Under the pieces are notes generated by a model. The model worked only from the letters and a program-made list of their open reading frames with translations. It did not search any database and was not told the DNA's origin. From Numida meleagris (Eukaryota > Chordata > Aves > Galliformes > Numididae), in assembly GCF_002078875.1 (NCBI RefSeq), contig NC_034424.1, positions 2,742,092 through 2,806,091 of the forward strand: a stretch of 64,000 bases of DNA, given 5' to 3'. Positions 25,060-35,955 of this stretch are shown in pieces (within the stretch, counting starts at the first letter, position 1; each line of letters begins with the position of its first letter). A program made the position numbers and the translations under genes.

Positions 25060-25458
25060 GGAAAAGCATCCAGTGATATGCCTGAGGGACAGAATGCCAT
25101 CCAGAGAGACACAGACAGACTCGAGCAGTGGGCCCAGGAGAAACTCATGAAGTTCAACAAAGCCAAGAGCAAAGTCTTGTACCTCGGTTATGGCAACTCC
25201 CACTATCAGTACAAGCTGGGGGATGAAAAAAAGAGGGGAAATTTAGGCTGGATATAAGAAAAAAGTTTCTTAAGATAAGGATGGTGGGGCACTGTCACGG
25301 GTTGCTCAGAGAGATGGTGATTGCCCTGTCCCTGCAGACACCCAAGTTCAGGCAGGACGGGGCTCTGAGCACTGATGGAGCTGTAGGTGTCCCAGTTCAT
25401 TGCAGGGAGTTGGACCTCTAAGGGTCCCTTCCAACTCCAACAATTCTGTGATTTTATG
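25060..25458 (+). mobile_element. CR1 LINE fragment with internal deletion
   Basis: The left part (about 25060-25223) encodes a block of CR1 reverse transcriptase downstream of the catalytic site. Segments such as PEGQNAIQRD, LEQWAQEKLMKFN and KSKVLYLGYGN correspond to the CR1 blocks PEGQDAIQRD, LERWA-MKFN and KCKVLHLG. The right part resumes near 25233 with 'ggggaaatttaggctggata' and runs through the end of the frame and the 3' UTR to tandem octamers ATTCTGTG/ATTTTATG ending at 25458. The intervening several hundred bases of the C-terminal coding region are missing. The junction lies near the A-rich 'gatgaaaaaaagagg'. The element is 5'-truncated and inactive. Confidence 0.92.
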
Positions 25459-26763
25459 AATTTGCTGACTTTTTATCAGTGTTCCACGGTGAAGTGCTGT
25501 TCTGCCCTTGTTGTGCTGCAGAGAAGGCCTTGTCTGCTTCCTCAGGAGCCATGCACCAGGAAGGAAACTATGAATAGGGCTACGAAGAAACCTTAGGAGT
25601 TTTGCTGGATGTTCTTCATCTACATGTAGCCTGCTCATGTGCTTCTGGGGAGAGCTCTAGATGGACCAACTTGAGAGAGCAGATGCCGTTGCTCAACAGC
25701 CCACTTCACATGATATGAACTCTGTGCTTGTCTGTACTCTTGAAACATGCGTCACTGTACACTGTAATTATAAAGAGAGCTAACTGGCAAGGAATGATGA
25801 TTACATCATTAAGGGACCAAAATAGGAATAACTAATTCTGCTGTTAACTGCTCGTGTAGCCCTGGCTATGACACCCAAGATCAGTTCTTTCTTCTGAAAG
25901 GAAGCAACTCTCCTACCTTACCCATCTTATTTTCATGTATTGCATAACATCCCTGAGTCTACAGAATGTTTTGAAGGGACGTGCAGAAGTTGTGTCTACA
26001 GCATGAGAGATGAGGAGCTAACCCAGACTGGAATTTGAACTAAAACTATAGGTGTCCTACAATAAGAATATTAATGTCAATAATATTTATAGTAAAAACA
26101 TTTGCAAAGAATTTGGAAGATGAATCATAACAGAAATAGCTAGAAGAGAAGTCTGCAGTATATAAATGGGACCTGGTTAATTCTTTCTGTGTCAGTTTGC
26201 AACCCTGACATCTCTCACCAAATATTCTGGCAAGCTCGCAGCACTTTCAAGAAAAGATTTAACAGCCAAGTTACAGTACTGAGATCTCATGTTGCTTTTA
26301 GTTTATTATTATTGCAAAATGCACTACTGAACATTTCCTAGTGCATCATGAAATAAAGTGATGTGGAATTACAAATGAATGTTGTTTGTAGGATGAATGA
26401 GTCTGTGGCTTAGAATCTTTGATATCAGTATCATTGATCTTTTCATGGTAAAGATGAATAGCTCCATGAGATTGTTTTGTTGTAGGGTTTTTTTAATTTT
26501 GATGTTTTGGCACAATTTTGAAAAGGTCAATTTTGGTGAGATTCTTAGTAATCTCTTTCCCAAAATTGTTCAGCCAGCTGTGAAACGGTGGTGTTTGGAT
26601 TTCCACATCTCCACTCCACTTTCTGGTTTGCTTATTTTTCTTCTTCCAGTCCAGACATTTTTAATGAAAGTGAAACTTATCCTACCTCTGGTTCCACCTC
26701 CCACACCTGCTCTCTCATGCTGTTCTCATATGCAGATTCCAGTTCCCTGGGGCTCTTTCCCAT
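25459..26763. other. Non-coding spacer between two CR1 copies
   Basis: Unique AT-rich sequence with only short frames; the longest is 129 codons, extending into the next CR1 on the opposite strand. Nothing else was recognised. Confidence 0.6.
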
Positions 26764-27520
26764 CATAGAATGGTTTGGGTTGGAAGGGACCTTTAAGATC
26801 ATCTATTTCCACCCCCCCTGCTATAGGCAGGGACACCTCCCACTGGTCCAGGTTGCTCACAGCCCCATCCAGCCTGGCCTTGAGTGCTTCCAGGGAGGGG
26901 GCATCCACAACCTCACTGGACAACCTGTTCCAGTGTCTCACCACCCTCACAGTAAAGAATCTCTTCCTAAAAACTAGTCTAAATCTACCTTCATTCAGTT
27001 TAAAACCATTTCCCCTTGTCCTGTCGGTACATGCACTTCTAAGAAGTCCCTCCCCAGCTTTCCTGTAGGCCTTCTTCAGGTACTGAAGGCTGCTATAAGG
27101 TCCCCCCAGAGCCTTCTCTTTAGACTGGAGAGCCCCAGCTCTCTCAGCCTGTCCTCATAGGGGAAGTGCTCCTGCCCTCTGATCATCTTTGGGGCCCACC
27201 TCTGGGTCTGCTCCAACAGCTCCATGTCCTTCTTGTGTTGGGGGCCCCAGAACTGGACACAGTGCTCCAGGTGGAGTCCCACGAGTGCAGAGTAGAGGTG
27301 CAGAATCACCTCCTTCGCCTTGCTGGTCATGTTTCTCTTGATGTAGCCCAGGATACAGTTGGCCTTCTGGGCTTCAAGCGCACATTGATGGCTCATGTTG
27401 AATCTTTCATCAACCAGCACCCCCAAATCCTTCTCCCCAGAGCTGCTCTCAAGCCATTCTCCACCCAACCTGTATCTGTGCTTGGGATTGATGCTAAGGG
27501 CAACAAGCTCTTCTGCCAAT
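26764..27520 (-). mobile_element. CR1 LINE, 3' ORF2 plus 3' UTR
   Basis: Read on the minus strand, this is a 5'-truncated CR1 of about 760 bp. The frame from 27519 down to 27076 encodes the C-terminal part of CR1 reverse transcriptase, with blocks such as [43 protein letters not shown] and [14 protein letters not shown]. Near 27084-27089 a single base appears to be missing (TTCAG where TTCCAG is expected). The downstream sequence, including HWNRLSSEVVDAPSLEALKA (about 26890-26945), is therefore in another frame. The 3' UTR contains the typical AAAGGTCCCTTCCAACCCAA-like block and ends near 26764. The catalytic palm is absent and the copy is inactive. Divergence is fairly low, suggesting a bird-specific CR1 subfamily. 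Confidence 0.95.
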
Positions 27521-28221
27521 AGAAATTGCTTTCATGTGCATTGTTGCCAGTGCCCCCAATTTTGTGTCAGATTATAAACCCATGCAGAGCTATCACAACT
27601 GAGGAGCAGTGTCATCACTTTCAAATTCGCAGTGCAAAGCAATAGTATTTTGTTAAATATTTCAGACAGTGCTTTTGTCCAAATGGATAATTCTTCTGTC
27701 CAGTCAGTGCGTGGCTCCTGGGAATGACCCAGTGCAAGAGCTGCTGCACTGGGCAGTAATGGATTAAATATGTCCACTGTGAAGGATTCTTCCTTAATTG
27801 CATTAGTTTGGGCTTAATTTTATGCCCTGATAGGTGGCATTGAGCCAAAGAGACCACAATACACCTTCCTTTCCAAGGTCCGAGCACCGAAAAGTATCCC
27901 TTTACAAGAAGGGTACTTAAGTGCTTTTCTGAATCAAAGCCTGAGTCAGTGCTTTAATGTACTCTCTTCATGCTTGGAAATGGCTTATATTCCTCTGAGT
28001 GAATTTCCTTTAAAGAAGCTAAGCCTACTACAGTGTATGAAGAATTCAATGTCACACTGAAAACTTATCCCCCAGATCTGTGTCCAAAGAGATCCTGCCT
28101 AATGGATGCTGCCTATTACTTACTGCCATCCAGCATTCCCCTTTCAGGCACTGAAACAGTCTGTTCAGTGAGAGAGAGAGACCAGGCAGTGCGTCAAATT
28201 TTTGTCTGGTTGCCTATGGTG
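27521..28221. other. Non-coding spacer
   Basis: No gene is seen. A short segment at 27911-27950 ('tacttaagtgcttttctgaa') resembles a widespread old amniote repeat but is too short to assign. A 66-codon frame at 28033-28233 may run into the L2 relic but shows no clear similarity itself. Confidence 0.5.
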
Positions 28222-28590
28222 TTTTCCATTTAAATTCAAGGTTCTAGAGAAGGTTACTTCAGTGCAGCATCAACAGCACCTCCATACCCATGATCTCATA
28301 CGTACATTTGAGTCTGTCTCTAAGGCAAGGCTATGGTAGGGTGGTAGGGACTCAGACTGCCCACTGGAAAGTTTGGGCAGCCATCTCAAGGAGGAGAGTG
28401 ATTTAGGGATATGTTCTCTTTGCCACTGCTGCTTTCAGCACAGTGGACCACATTGTTCTTTCAGAAAGTCTGAAGCAGGTGCCTGACCTGCTTGGAAATG
28501 CTTTATCGTGCTTCGGTTCGAGCCTTGCTGCTGGCTGCCAGTTCCTTGTTGCAGTGCTCGAAGAAGATTCATCCCTTAGTCCTGCTGGGC
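28222..28590 (+). mobile_element. L2-like LINE reverse-transcriptase relic
   Basis: A decayed frame shows colinear L2/jockey-type reverse-transcriptase blocks. FPFKFKVLEKVTSVQ, followed by a QHL block (about 28223-28295), matches the L2 block LPFLSKVLEKVV plus AQLQSFL. ATAAFSTVDHIVLSESL (about 28424-28475) matches L2 LSAAFDTVDHSILLSRL. GNALSCFGSSLAAGCQFL (about 28494-28547) matches the GTALSWFRSYLSDRTQFV block. EEDSSLSPAGLF (about 28560-28600) matches the GVPQGSVLSPLLF block. Frames shift between blocks and the catalytic Asp of FDTVDH is replaced (FSTVDH). The TVDH spelling and the spacing favour L2 over CR1. The copy is inactive and probably predates birds. Confidence 0.65.
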
Positions 28591-28909
28591 TATTTTAAGG
28601 CTGTGCTTCTAAGTATCTGCTCGAGCCCATATGCTTCAATTAGCTTTTGTCTGGCCTGAGCTGTTTTTGTTATCGCCCTCTTTTTGCTGATAAAGCAGGA
28701 GCATTTTTAGAGGCAATGCTTTTTTTTTTTTTTTTTTCCTCCTCCCTGCAGGAGCCCTAGGATGGATGGGAATGAACTTTGTCAGGTGGTTAGAATAAAA
28801 GGAATTGTCAGGGTACCTGGCACCCTGTTGGTCCTGACAAATCGCTCGGGGGCCTTGTGTCTCAGGTTGCTCGATCTGCAAAGGAAGGCTAATATTTATT
28901 TCCATTATA
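28591..28909. other. Non-coding spacer with T18 run
   Basis: Unique sequence with a poly-T tract at 28720-28737. The homopolymer is not attached to a recognisable retroposon body. Confidence 0.6.
28720..28737. repeat. Poly-T homopolymer (T18)
   Basis: Eighteen consecutive T are followed by CCTCCTCCC, giving a longer pyrimidine-only tract. It is a likely length-variable microsatellite. Confidence 0.9.
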
Positions 28910-29020
28910 TATATTAATAGCACTTAGTAACTTTGAACAAGGTCAGGACTTCAGTGCATTACATACTGTGCTAAGACATGCATACATTAGTTCCTGTCTC
29001 ATTCCTCCTGTAAAGAAGTG
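28910..29020 (-). mobile_element. MIR-type (amniote CORE-SINE-like) relic, opposite orientation
   Basis: The run 'ttaatagcacttagtaa', then 'aaggtcaggacttcagtgca', 'tactgtgctaagacatgca' and 'ttcctgtctcattcc' corresponds to the reverse complement of the relic type seen at 6941-7049 and 58391-58525. The consensus in this orientation reads approximately 'tagcacctag', then 'atcaggaccccattgtgcta', 'ggcgctgtacaaac' and 'cagtccctgccc'. High divergence indicates an old insertion. No functional signals are seen. Confidence 0.5.
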
Positions 29021-30973
29021 ATGTAAGAATGCAGTGGCTGAGAGATGCAAGAAATGATCTGTGATACATGATGGATTCTGAGGCTCTGTCCTGTCACTTT
29101 GGCTCATCTCATGGAGTGCATTATGGGCAGAGATAACTTGAGCTGGCCTTTCATAACTCAATTATCCTATTTCCGTGTTAATATCCACGATAGTGGTCCA
29201 TGATTAAAGGGAGACTAAATGTCTGAAAAACCTCTGCAAAGTTTTGGTGCTGCTACTGATGACCTAAAACAGAGAATAAACCAGCAACACCTAACCACAT
29301 GTACCTCCACCAAAGCTGACTCAGGTTTTCTCTAAATTTAAGCCTCTCATTTGCATCACTGCTTTAGGTACTGGCCTCACTCTCTAGATGATCCCATGCT
29401 CCTTGTAGTTTAGACCAGCAACTCTGTGACTTAATACAGTAATACACAATAAATGTGAACCTACGCTATGAATTAATAAATAGGCTCTCTCCAACCACGG
29501 TTAATGCATCCCAGATTTAGGGCTCCCTGACAGCAATGTTCTGCCATTGCCACCATAACTTTGCTTTCTACTTTAAACTTGGAAGCTGCGGTTAAATTAG
29601 AGAATAGTTTGGAACCTCTGGTAGTTAAATCACTGCAAGCTCCTATTGTGGATGTGCAGTGACAGCGCAGTTGCCATGTCTGTAAAACTGTTTTCTGGTT
29701 ATTCTGGTGGAAGCGTGGCAGGCAGTGCCTTGCCCCTCTGCAGCCAGGATGGGGGACCTCAATGTGCAGCAGTGACTTGCTGGGGTAGCGCTGCTGAGGT
29801 TACGGAGGTGTGAGTTTGGATCTTATTCCAGATCCATGATGGGAGATGATTTTTTTTAGCTCTAACATTAAACGAGCACTATTGGTAAATGGTGCTATCT
29901 GCTAGCATCACCACTGCAGTTGAAGGCAATGGTTAAAGTTCAGAAGAGAGCACATTTAAGTGGGAGCACAAAGGCAACTGGAAGTGCTGTCGATTACAGA
30001 CATCCTTATTGATGATAAATGCACCTGGTCCAGGGATGGGTTAACGTGCAGTGGCTGCTTGTCTCTGAAATATTAAAGTAGGAGTTGCTATCAATTAAGA
30101 AGTGAAGTCTCTTTAACAAAAAACGTAGTATATTGTCACCCGCTATGATTAAAGTGTAGAGATGGGCTTACAAAACCAGCTCAGCAGTAAAGCTAAAGCT
30201 TTATATTCGTAGGATTTCAGCAAGGCTAGTGATGCATTGATACACAGATGTCAATAGAATAGTGTTTGCTGATCTGAAATGGTTGTAATGGAGACAAATC
30301 TGGGTGTACCAGCTCAGGAAATGGGATGAATCGGAGATGAGCAACACTGTGTGGAAAGCTGCAGCCTAACCTTGTATGAAAAGATTTATAAAATAATTTA
30401 GGAAGTGAATACCTAACTGTGAGATGGTAATCTGTTGCTGAACTGTGATATTATGAAATGCAGAATTAGTCAGAAATCTGTATGAATAATGGTGATGAAA
30501 GTATCCTTTTGCTTTCCATTTATATCCTTTTTTATAAGGTAACCTTGCTGTACAAAGTTTGAGAGCAAGGTGCAAATTAAGTGAAAGCAATGGAATAGTT
30601 TGAAGGATGTTGACTTTTCATGCCTTGCAGTCATGCAGGGCGGTACTTGGGAGAAAAAGGGAAAATGATCCAGAGCCTTCATTCCAAGAAAGAGTCTAGA
30701 CATTAAGCCATTGCATAAAAAGCTATAGGAAATTCAAGGATTTCCTTACAAGTACTTGCATCTTTCTTTCCTGGCTTATTCTAGAAGTTGCAAAGAACTC
30801 CATTGACTTCTCTGAGATTCACAGTACCAAATAAATTAGGCTGAAAGTCTCCATGGGAAATGGTCCAAAGGAAAGGACGATTCTTAGGTATATTTTCTGT
30901 TTCACTGTTCTCCCATACAGATTTCTCTCCATCACAGTCCCTTCTCTGCACTTAAAGAAATGCTCTTTGAAGT
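29021..30973. other. Non-coding stretch, no gene seen
   Basis: Unique DNA without recognisable repeats. Frames are all under 80 codons and unsupported. Confidence 0.65.
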
Positions 30974-31034
30974 AAGTTAAATTGCCAAAAAAAACTAAGT
31001 TAAATCGTCAAAAAAAGGTAAATTGCCAAAAAAT
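30974..31034. repeat. Short tandem repeat, about 2.5 copies of a 20-25 nt unit
   Basis: The block 'taagttaaattgccaaaaaa' recurs as 'taagttaaatcgtcaaaaaa' and again as 'taaattgccaaaaaa'. The units share TAAAT(T/C)G(C/T)CAAAAAA and differ mainly in poly-A length and one or two substitutions. The array looks like a young local duplication by slippage on A-runs. No known satellite family is recognised. Confidence 0.8.
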
Positions 31035-34000
31035 GCAACTGTATTTCATTCTCCATTCTGTATGAAATAATGCAGCGGGACTAGTAAATATGAGAGTCAT
31101 ATTACTTCCAGTGTTGATGCAGTGGACTCAAACGTCAACTGCAATCATTCTGCTCATCTCTTAAGTGGTGACGTGACGACAATGCCAAGCAACAAGGAAA
31201 GAAAACAGAAGGTCCTGTAGAAGATTTCGAATACTGGGTGCTTTTCAGATGTGGTAGTTGTTTGGATAAGGGAAATCATGGAAATCAGCCACATCTGAAC
31301 AGTTGGTACCACAGGCTGGTTGGAAGTGAGGTACCCATGGTGGATGTCAAACAGGGTCTGACCATACCTGTTAGAAATGTCGTTGGAAAGGTAATTTTTT
31401 CACTGGCTATTTTGAGTTGTAGGGGCGTTGAGTGGGACTTTCTTCTGATTGTTCATGTTGGTCAACTCCCAGCAACTTTGTGAAGATGTTTGTTTTTCTA
31501 ACTGTTGCATTTATCATGGTGGATCAGCCAAGTCTGTTGACTCCAGTGCTTTGACTGGAATTATTTTAGCAATGCTGTGCCCTGGACAAAGTGCATTTAC
31601 TTTTCAACTTCTGCTGTCACTTCCAAGCAATAAGCTACTGAGAGTTTCATTTACAGTCAAACACTCAGTAGAGTTCTTATCCGCAGCTCTTTCTTGTACA
31701 TTGGATTTTTGTTTGTTGAAATCAAAGAGAAAGAGGAAGGACCATATCCACCTAATGGCTTCTGGCTACCAGTAAATTGTAGCTATTCCACAAGGAGGTA
31801 TAAAGCACAGTGGGATGTTTTCAGAGATGTAATAAATCTGGGATTGTCATGAGGAGTGCCAACACCATTTGAGAAAGGGGAACTTGTGGCATTTCCTTTA
31901 CTCCATCTCAGTAGGAATCTTCACAAAGGCTTGAATTCAGGGTCAAATTCTCTGCTCAGCAGCGCTGTCATTTTTGGGGGGAAGAAGCCAGGCCCATCAT
32001 CTGCAAATCATTTAGGGCGATGCCTTGCTTTGTTTTCACAATCAGTGTTTTGGGGAAGATAAAGAAAAAAACTGCATCCTCTCTTTGGTTGAACAGATTT
32101 ACCTTTGATGGTACCTTCAAGGCTGCATAGAATTTTTTAATAGAACATATTTACCCTAATGTTGTTCAAGACAACGAAGAATTTAAGCTGAAGTAAAAGT
32201 TAGTCATAAGAGTTTCCTTGAAAATTATTGAGTATCCCCTATGTGCCGTTACCTTCAGCAAAACATTCACTGATTTTCTCTCAAATGACTTGTACCAGCC
32301 TTTAAGTTCATATGCACCTTGAAAGTAAACACAGCTACTCACTTCAGAAAGGCTTCTTGCTCCTACAGATTAGTTTGTTCTTCCTCTAATAATTCCACTT
32401 GCTTCCCCTGCAGATGAATGTCACTGCAACCTCTGTGCTTCCATGCTAGAACCTGATCTCGTCATTCACTTCAAAGATGCAATTCACTGCCAAATACCTC
32501 ACCTTCATCCATCTTAATCTAAACTCAGCAAAATGACCTCTCAAAAAGTACTCTACAGAGGCACTCTTTAATCAACTTCTGTTTAGAGCTTTCCCCGTTA
32601 ACTTCACATAGGCAGATTGTTTTCCATAATTAGACACCGATAGGCTTTGATATAACCATCTGACATATAGAATACATATTCATTTATCCCCCTGACTTCT
32701 TGAAGGGCCTGAGTAATGCAGAAGAAACACCTAGTGCATTTAATACTAGTCTCGAGAGCTTCAGACTTGTCTAAGAGAGTCACTGAAGCACTTCAGGTAG
32801 AACTCTTCTTGTTAAAACGAGAGGCTTAGGACTGTGTGACGCTCTTAATGAGCTAAGAGGCTCTATTTAGGAGAGAAATGGAGAGGAACTTGGAGCTCGT
32901 ATCTCCCTATTTTACTTTGCTAGATGGACTATAAGGGGCAGAAATGATCTTCAGGGATGAGAAAAAGATGACGTTAATAGAGCTATTGCTGCAAAGAGTT
33001 GATGGTTTTGCAATTACAGTCCTGAGCCGCTACCTGGGACTCGCAGGCGCTCACAGCTGTGGACTTTGCTTGATCTCTCTTGTCTTAGGCCATTTGTAGA
33101 GACTCTAGTTCAGGTAAACTCTTAAACATAAAGTTATTCATATGTAAAATACCCCTTAAGTGCTCTCTACTAAACATGACCTTGATCTTTTGGTGCTGCA
33201 GATCCCCAGTGAAAAACAGAAATACGATAGCTTTATCAGGCTGAAAACTCCCAGCAGTCCCATGCTACTATTTCTCATGTAACATAACAAAACATATCTA
33301 TAAACGTGATAGTATTTGCTGGCTCGATTCTGTCCTCTCTTTTCAGTGAAATTAAATAACAGCTGACTCCAGAGGCAGGCTGATTGATTTCAGTGAAACT
33401 AATGCTACTGCTCAACAAGAGTAAAGGCAAAAGGAGCGGATGCAGACACCAAGCAGGTTCTGTTATTCCCCTGTTACTGCCGCAGAGCTCTGGTTATTTT
33501 GAGAAAGCCTGTTCCTGTTTTCTCTTGTACTATCTCCCCCTGCTCTTTTCTTTTCGCCATTTCTCAGCCTTGTGGAATAGTCTCAAAACTTATCAATTCA
33601 CTGTCAGTTTTAAAATCTATTTCTGGAGTTTTCAGGTTCCTCAAGTGAGTGTTTAGAGCCATCGTATCTCCCAACCATCTGCAATTACAGGAAAAAGAAA
33701 ACAACATTAAAGCCTGACAGCTGACTTTTGGAAGTAATTGCAGCCCCAAATAAAGTTATTGAGAGCTAATAATCTGAAATGTTTGGAAATTCAGGGCATT
33801 CTGCTGCCTCCAGAACCATCATTTTCTACTGTTTTCCAATGGGTTATTGTTGAAGGTATCAGTGTTTGGAGGCGACTAATACTCGTCTTTCTTTTGGTCT
33901 TTAGTATACTGTTTTCAACATTTCCAACAGAAGTAAATGCTTAAATCCCATTAAATTCAAGTCAAAATGCTTTAGATTTCCTTACAGATCCTGCTGGTAG

Positions 34001-34610
34001 GCATCAGATATCAAACAGACAAAACAAAAAAATCAGGCTGAAGCCAGGGTATTTTTCTGTCCCTATGGGGAAAAGGGCATCCATTATGCAATGAATCTTC
34101 TTTTATAATGGTTTGGTGGCTTTGACAAAATCCATTTTACTTCATTGTCCTTTTACTTTACATAATGTCCATAAAATGGGAAAACAGAAGATGTTATTGC
34201 TGATCAGAACAATTACTCTGAAGCTTTTGAGCGGAATAACGTTGGGAAAAAGAAAAAAATAAGGCAACCTTTGAGGCCAGAGCAACTTTCTCAGGAAGTG
34301 TATTCTGGGTGAAGGGGTTTGATTTGTGTTGCAGTCCCCTGGAGCGGTTTTATTTGTTGCCTTCTGATCAGAAAAATTGAAAGAGGAGCTGCTGGCTTAT
34401 TTCCCTTCATGTTGTAATACGCAGAACATTGCAAGATACCAGAATAAATGCTGCAATACAGGTAAAGCTTAATTCCACCACAATCCCAGAGGATGTTGGA
34501 AATGCTGGAAAAAATGAGATTTTATGAAAATTGATATAATTAAGTAAGCTTTTTTTAACGTTAGGCTGGGGAAGGCTTGAAATGGGATCTGCCTGGGAGA
34601 CCTTGATCTC
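31035..34610. other. Non-coding stretch, no gene seen
   Basis: Unique DNA. The longest frame is 108 codons at 31449-31775 and has no recognisable domain. A segment around 33320-33440 resembles an old amniote repeat ('attgatttcagtgaaacta') but is too diverged to call. No RNA genes or splice-supported coding exons were seen. Confidence 0.6.
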
Positions 34611-34715
34611 ATACAGAATTATAGAAACATTAAGCTTGGAAAAGACCTCTAAGATCATGTAGTCCAACCATCCACCAACAGCCAATATTGCCCACTAAAC
34701 CACATCCATAAACCA
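34611..34715 (-). mobile_element. CR1 LINE, 3' end fragment
   Basis: On the minus strand this is the last roughly 105 bp of a CR1 element. The plus-strand text 'aagcttggaaaagacctcta' followed by 'agatcatgtagtccaacca' is the reverse complement of the conserved CR1 3' UTR. The terminal octamer region lies at 34611-34625 and is degenerate ('cagaattatagaaac'). The left part, with 'ccaccaacagccaatattg', matches the UTR type of the copy at 44995-45950. Only the tail survives. Confidence 0.9.
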
Positions 34716-34820
34716 TGAGGAAGACTGGATTCCAGAGAGGATCTGCAGCCAGGTGTAGGGGTATACCCACATGTATGAAGTTATAAAGGAGGCTGAAAGG
34801 TCTTTTGTAGCAGAGAGAAC

Positions 34821-34858
34821 TAATAAACCTACAGTTTGTGCTTAATAAACCTATAGTT
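34821..34858. repeat. Tandem direct repeat, two 16-nt copies at 22-nt spacing
   Basis: Copies at 34821-34836 and 34843-34858 differ at one position (CTACAGTT versus CTATAGTT). This appears to be a local duplication. No transposon ends or known family are associated. Confidence 0.7.
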
Positions 34859-35939
34859 CTGGATTGACCTTGTAGTGCAGTGCCCCAGCTCTGTGTGGTG
34901 CAGAGGATGTTTGAGGAGGATGGCCACGCTGGCTCCTCAGTTCCCAGTGATTTTTTTCAGGAATCCAACTCATTCCTCTCCGTTCATTGCCTCCTGGTTT
35001 CCAATGAAGGAATCACTCTGCTTCCATATGGGCTGTATGGGTTCCTGCGGGCCCTACACTGCAGGGTGACCCTCAGGGCTTGGTGGGGCTGTGGGGATGG
35101 GAGGGGACAAGGGACTTCAGCTCCTTTAGTGCAGAAAGCTCCAGGAGCACGCACAGGAGGTACTCAAATAGCTACAGGAGGCCTTTGTATAGAAGACAGC
35201 TTTGTAGATGATGATTTCTTTAGAGAATACTCTTTAATTAATACAGGGGCACCAGAGAGCACTTCATCATCTTCCCCCCCATCCTGCCCCTCACGTGTCT
35301 GCACACCTTCATCATAACACCTTGCCCTTGTTCCATGGGGTGAACACAGGATGGATCCCGGCCCAGCCCCGAGCCGCTTGCGGTCTCCTGCCCCTCACCC
35401 CCCCCATTCCTGATCCTTCCTTTCCTCTGATGTCACCCTGCCGATATAAACACCAGGCCCAGGCTCAGAATGCAGAAATGTATCTGGCTTTAACCTTGGG
35501 CAAGTTTAGGCCTGCCAGGACATGTCCAGAGCCGCGAGGAGCAGGAGTTCCCTGACAGCCTGGGCTCCCGTGCCCCGCTGCCTGCCCTGAGCTGCTCCAA
35601 CGAGCTCATGCTTCTGAAACCTCAGTATTTACGCAGGCTCCGGGGCTGCGGTCTGCTCCGTGTCCAGCTGCTGATGCTTATCTCCACTTCTCTGTAGAAA
35701 ACGTTTTAAATCAAAAGGTTCAGGAGAGCGCTTGTGCTGGTGTCATGCGACTCGTAGTGTCCAAATGCTGTGTGGGAACAGTGAAGAAGATCCAAGGATA
35801 CAGAAAAACCTGAGCGGTACCAAGCACATCTCTTCAGTGATGAGTAGAACAGGGCTTTTGTCCAGAGCAGCAACACCCTTAAATAATAATGTTAAACTTC
35901 CACATAGAAAACAAATCCTATTTCCAAGTAATACACTGG

Positions 35940-35955
35940 AAAAAAAAAAAAAAAA
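35940..35955. repeat. Poly-A homopolymer (A16)
   Basis: Sixteen consecutive A are preceded by 'atacactgg'. No gene-like or SINE-like body lies upstream, so it is more likely a simple repeat than a retroposon tail. Confidence 0.85.

Noticed and set aside
27911..27950. Segment resembling a widespread old amniote repeat ('tacttaagtgcttttctgaa')
   Set aside because: Only about 35 bp of similarity from memory; family could not be named.
33320..33440. Segment resembling an old amniote repeat ('attgatttcagtgaaacta')
   Set aside because: Match too loose and short to distinguish from chance.
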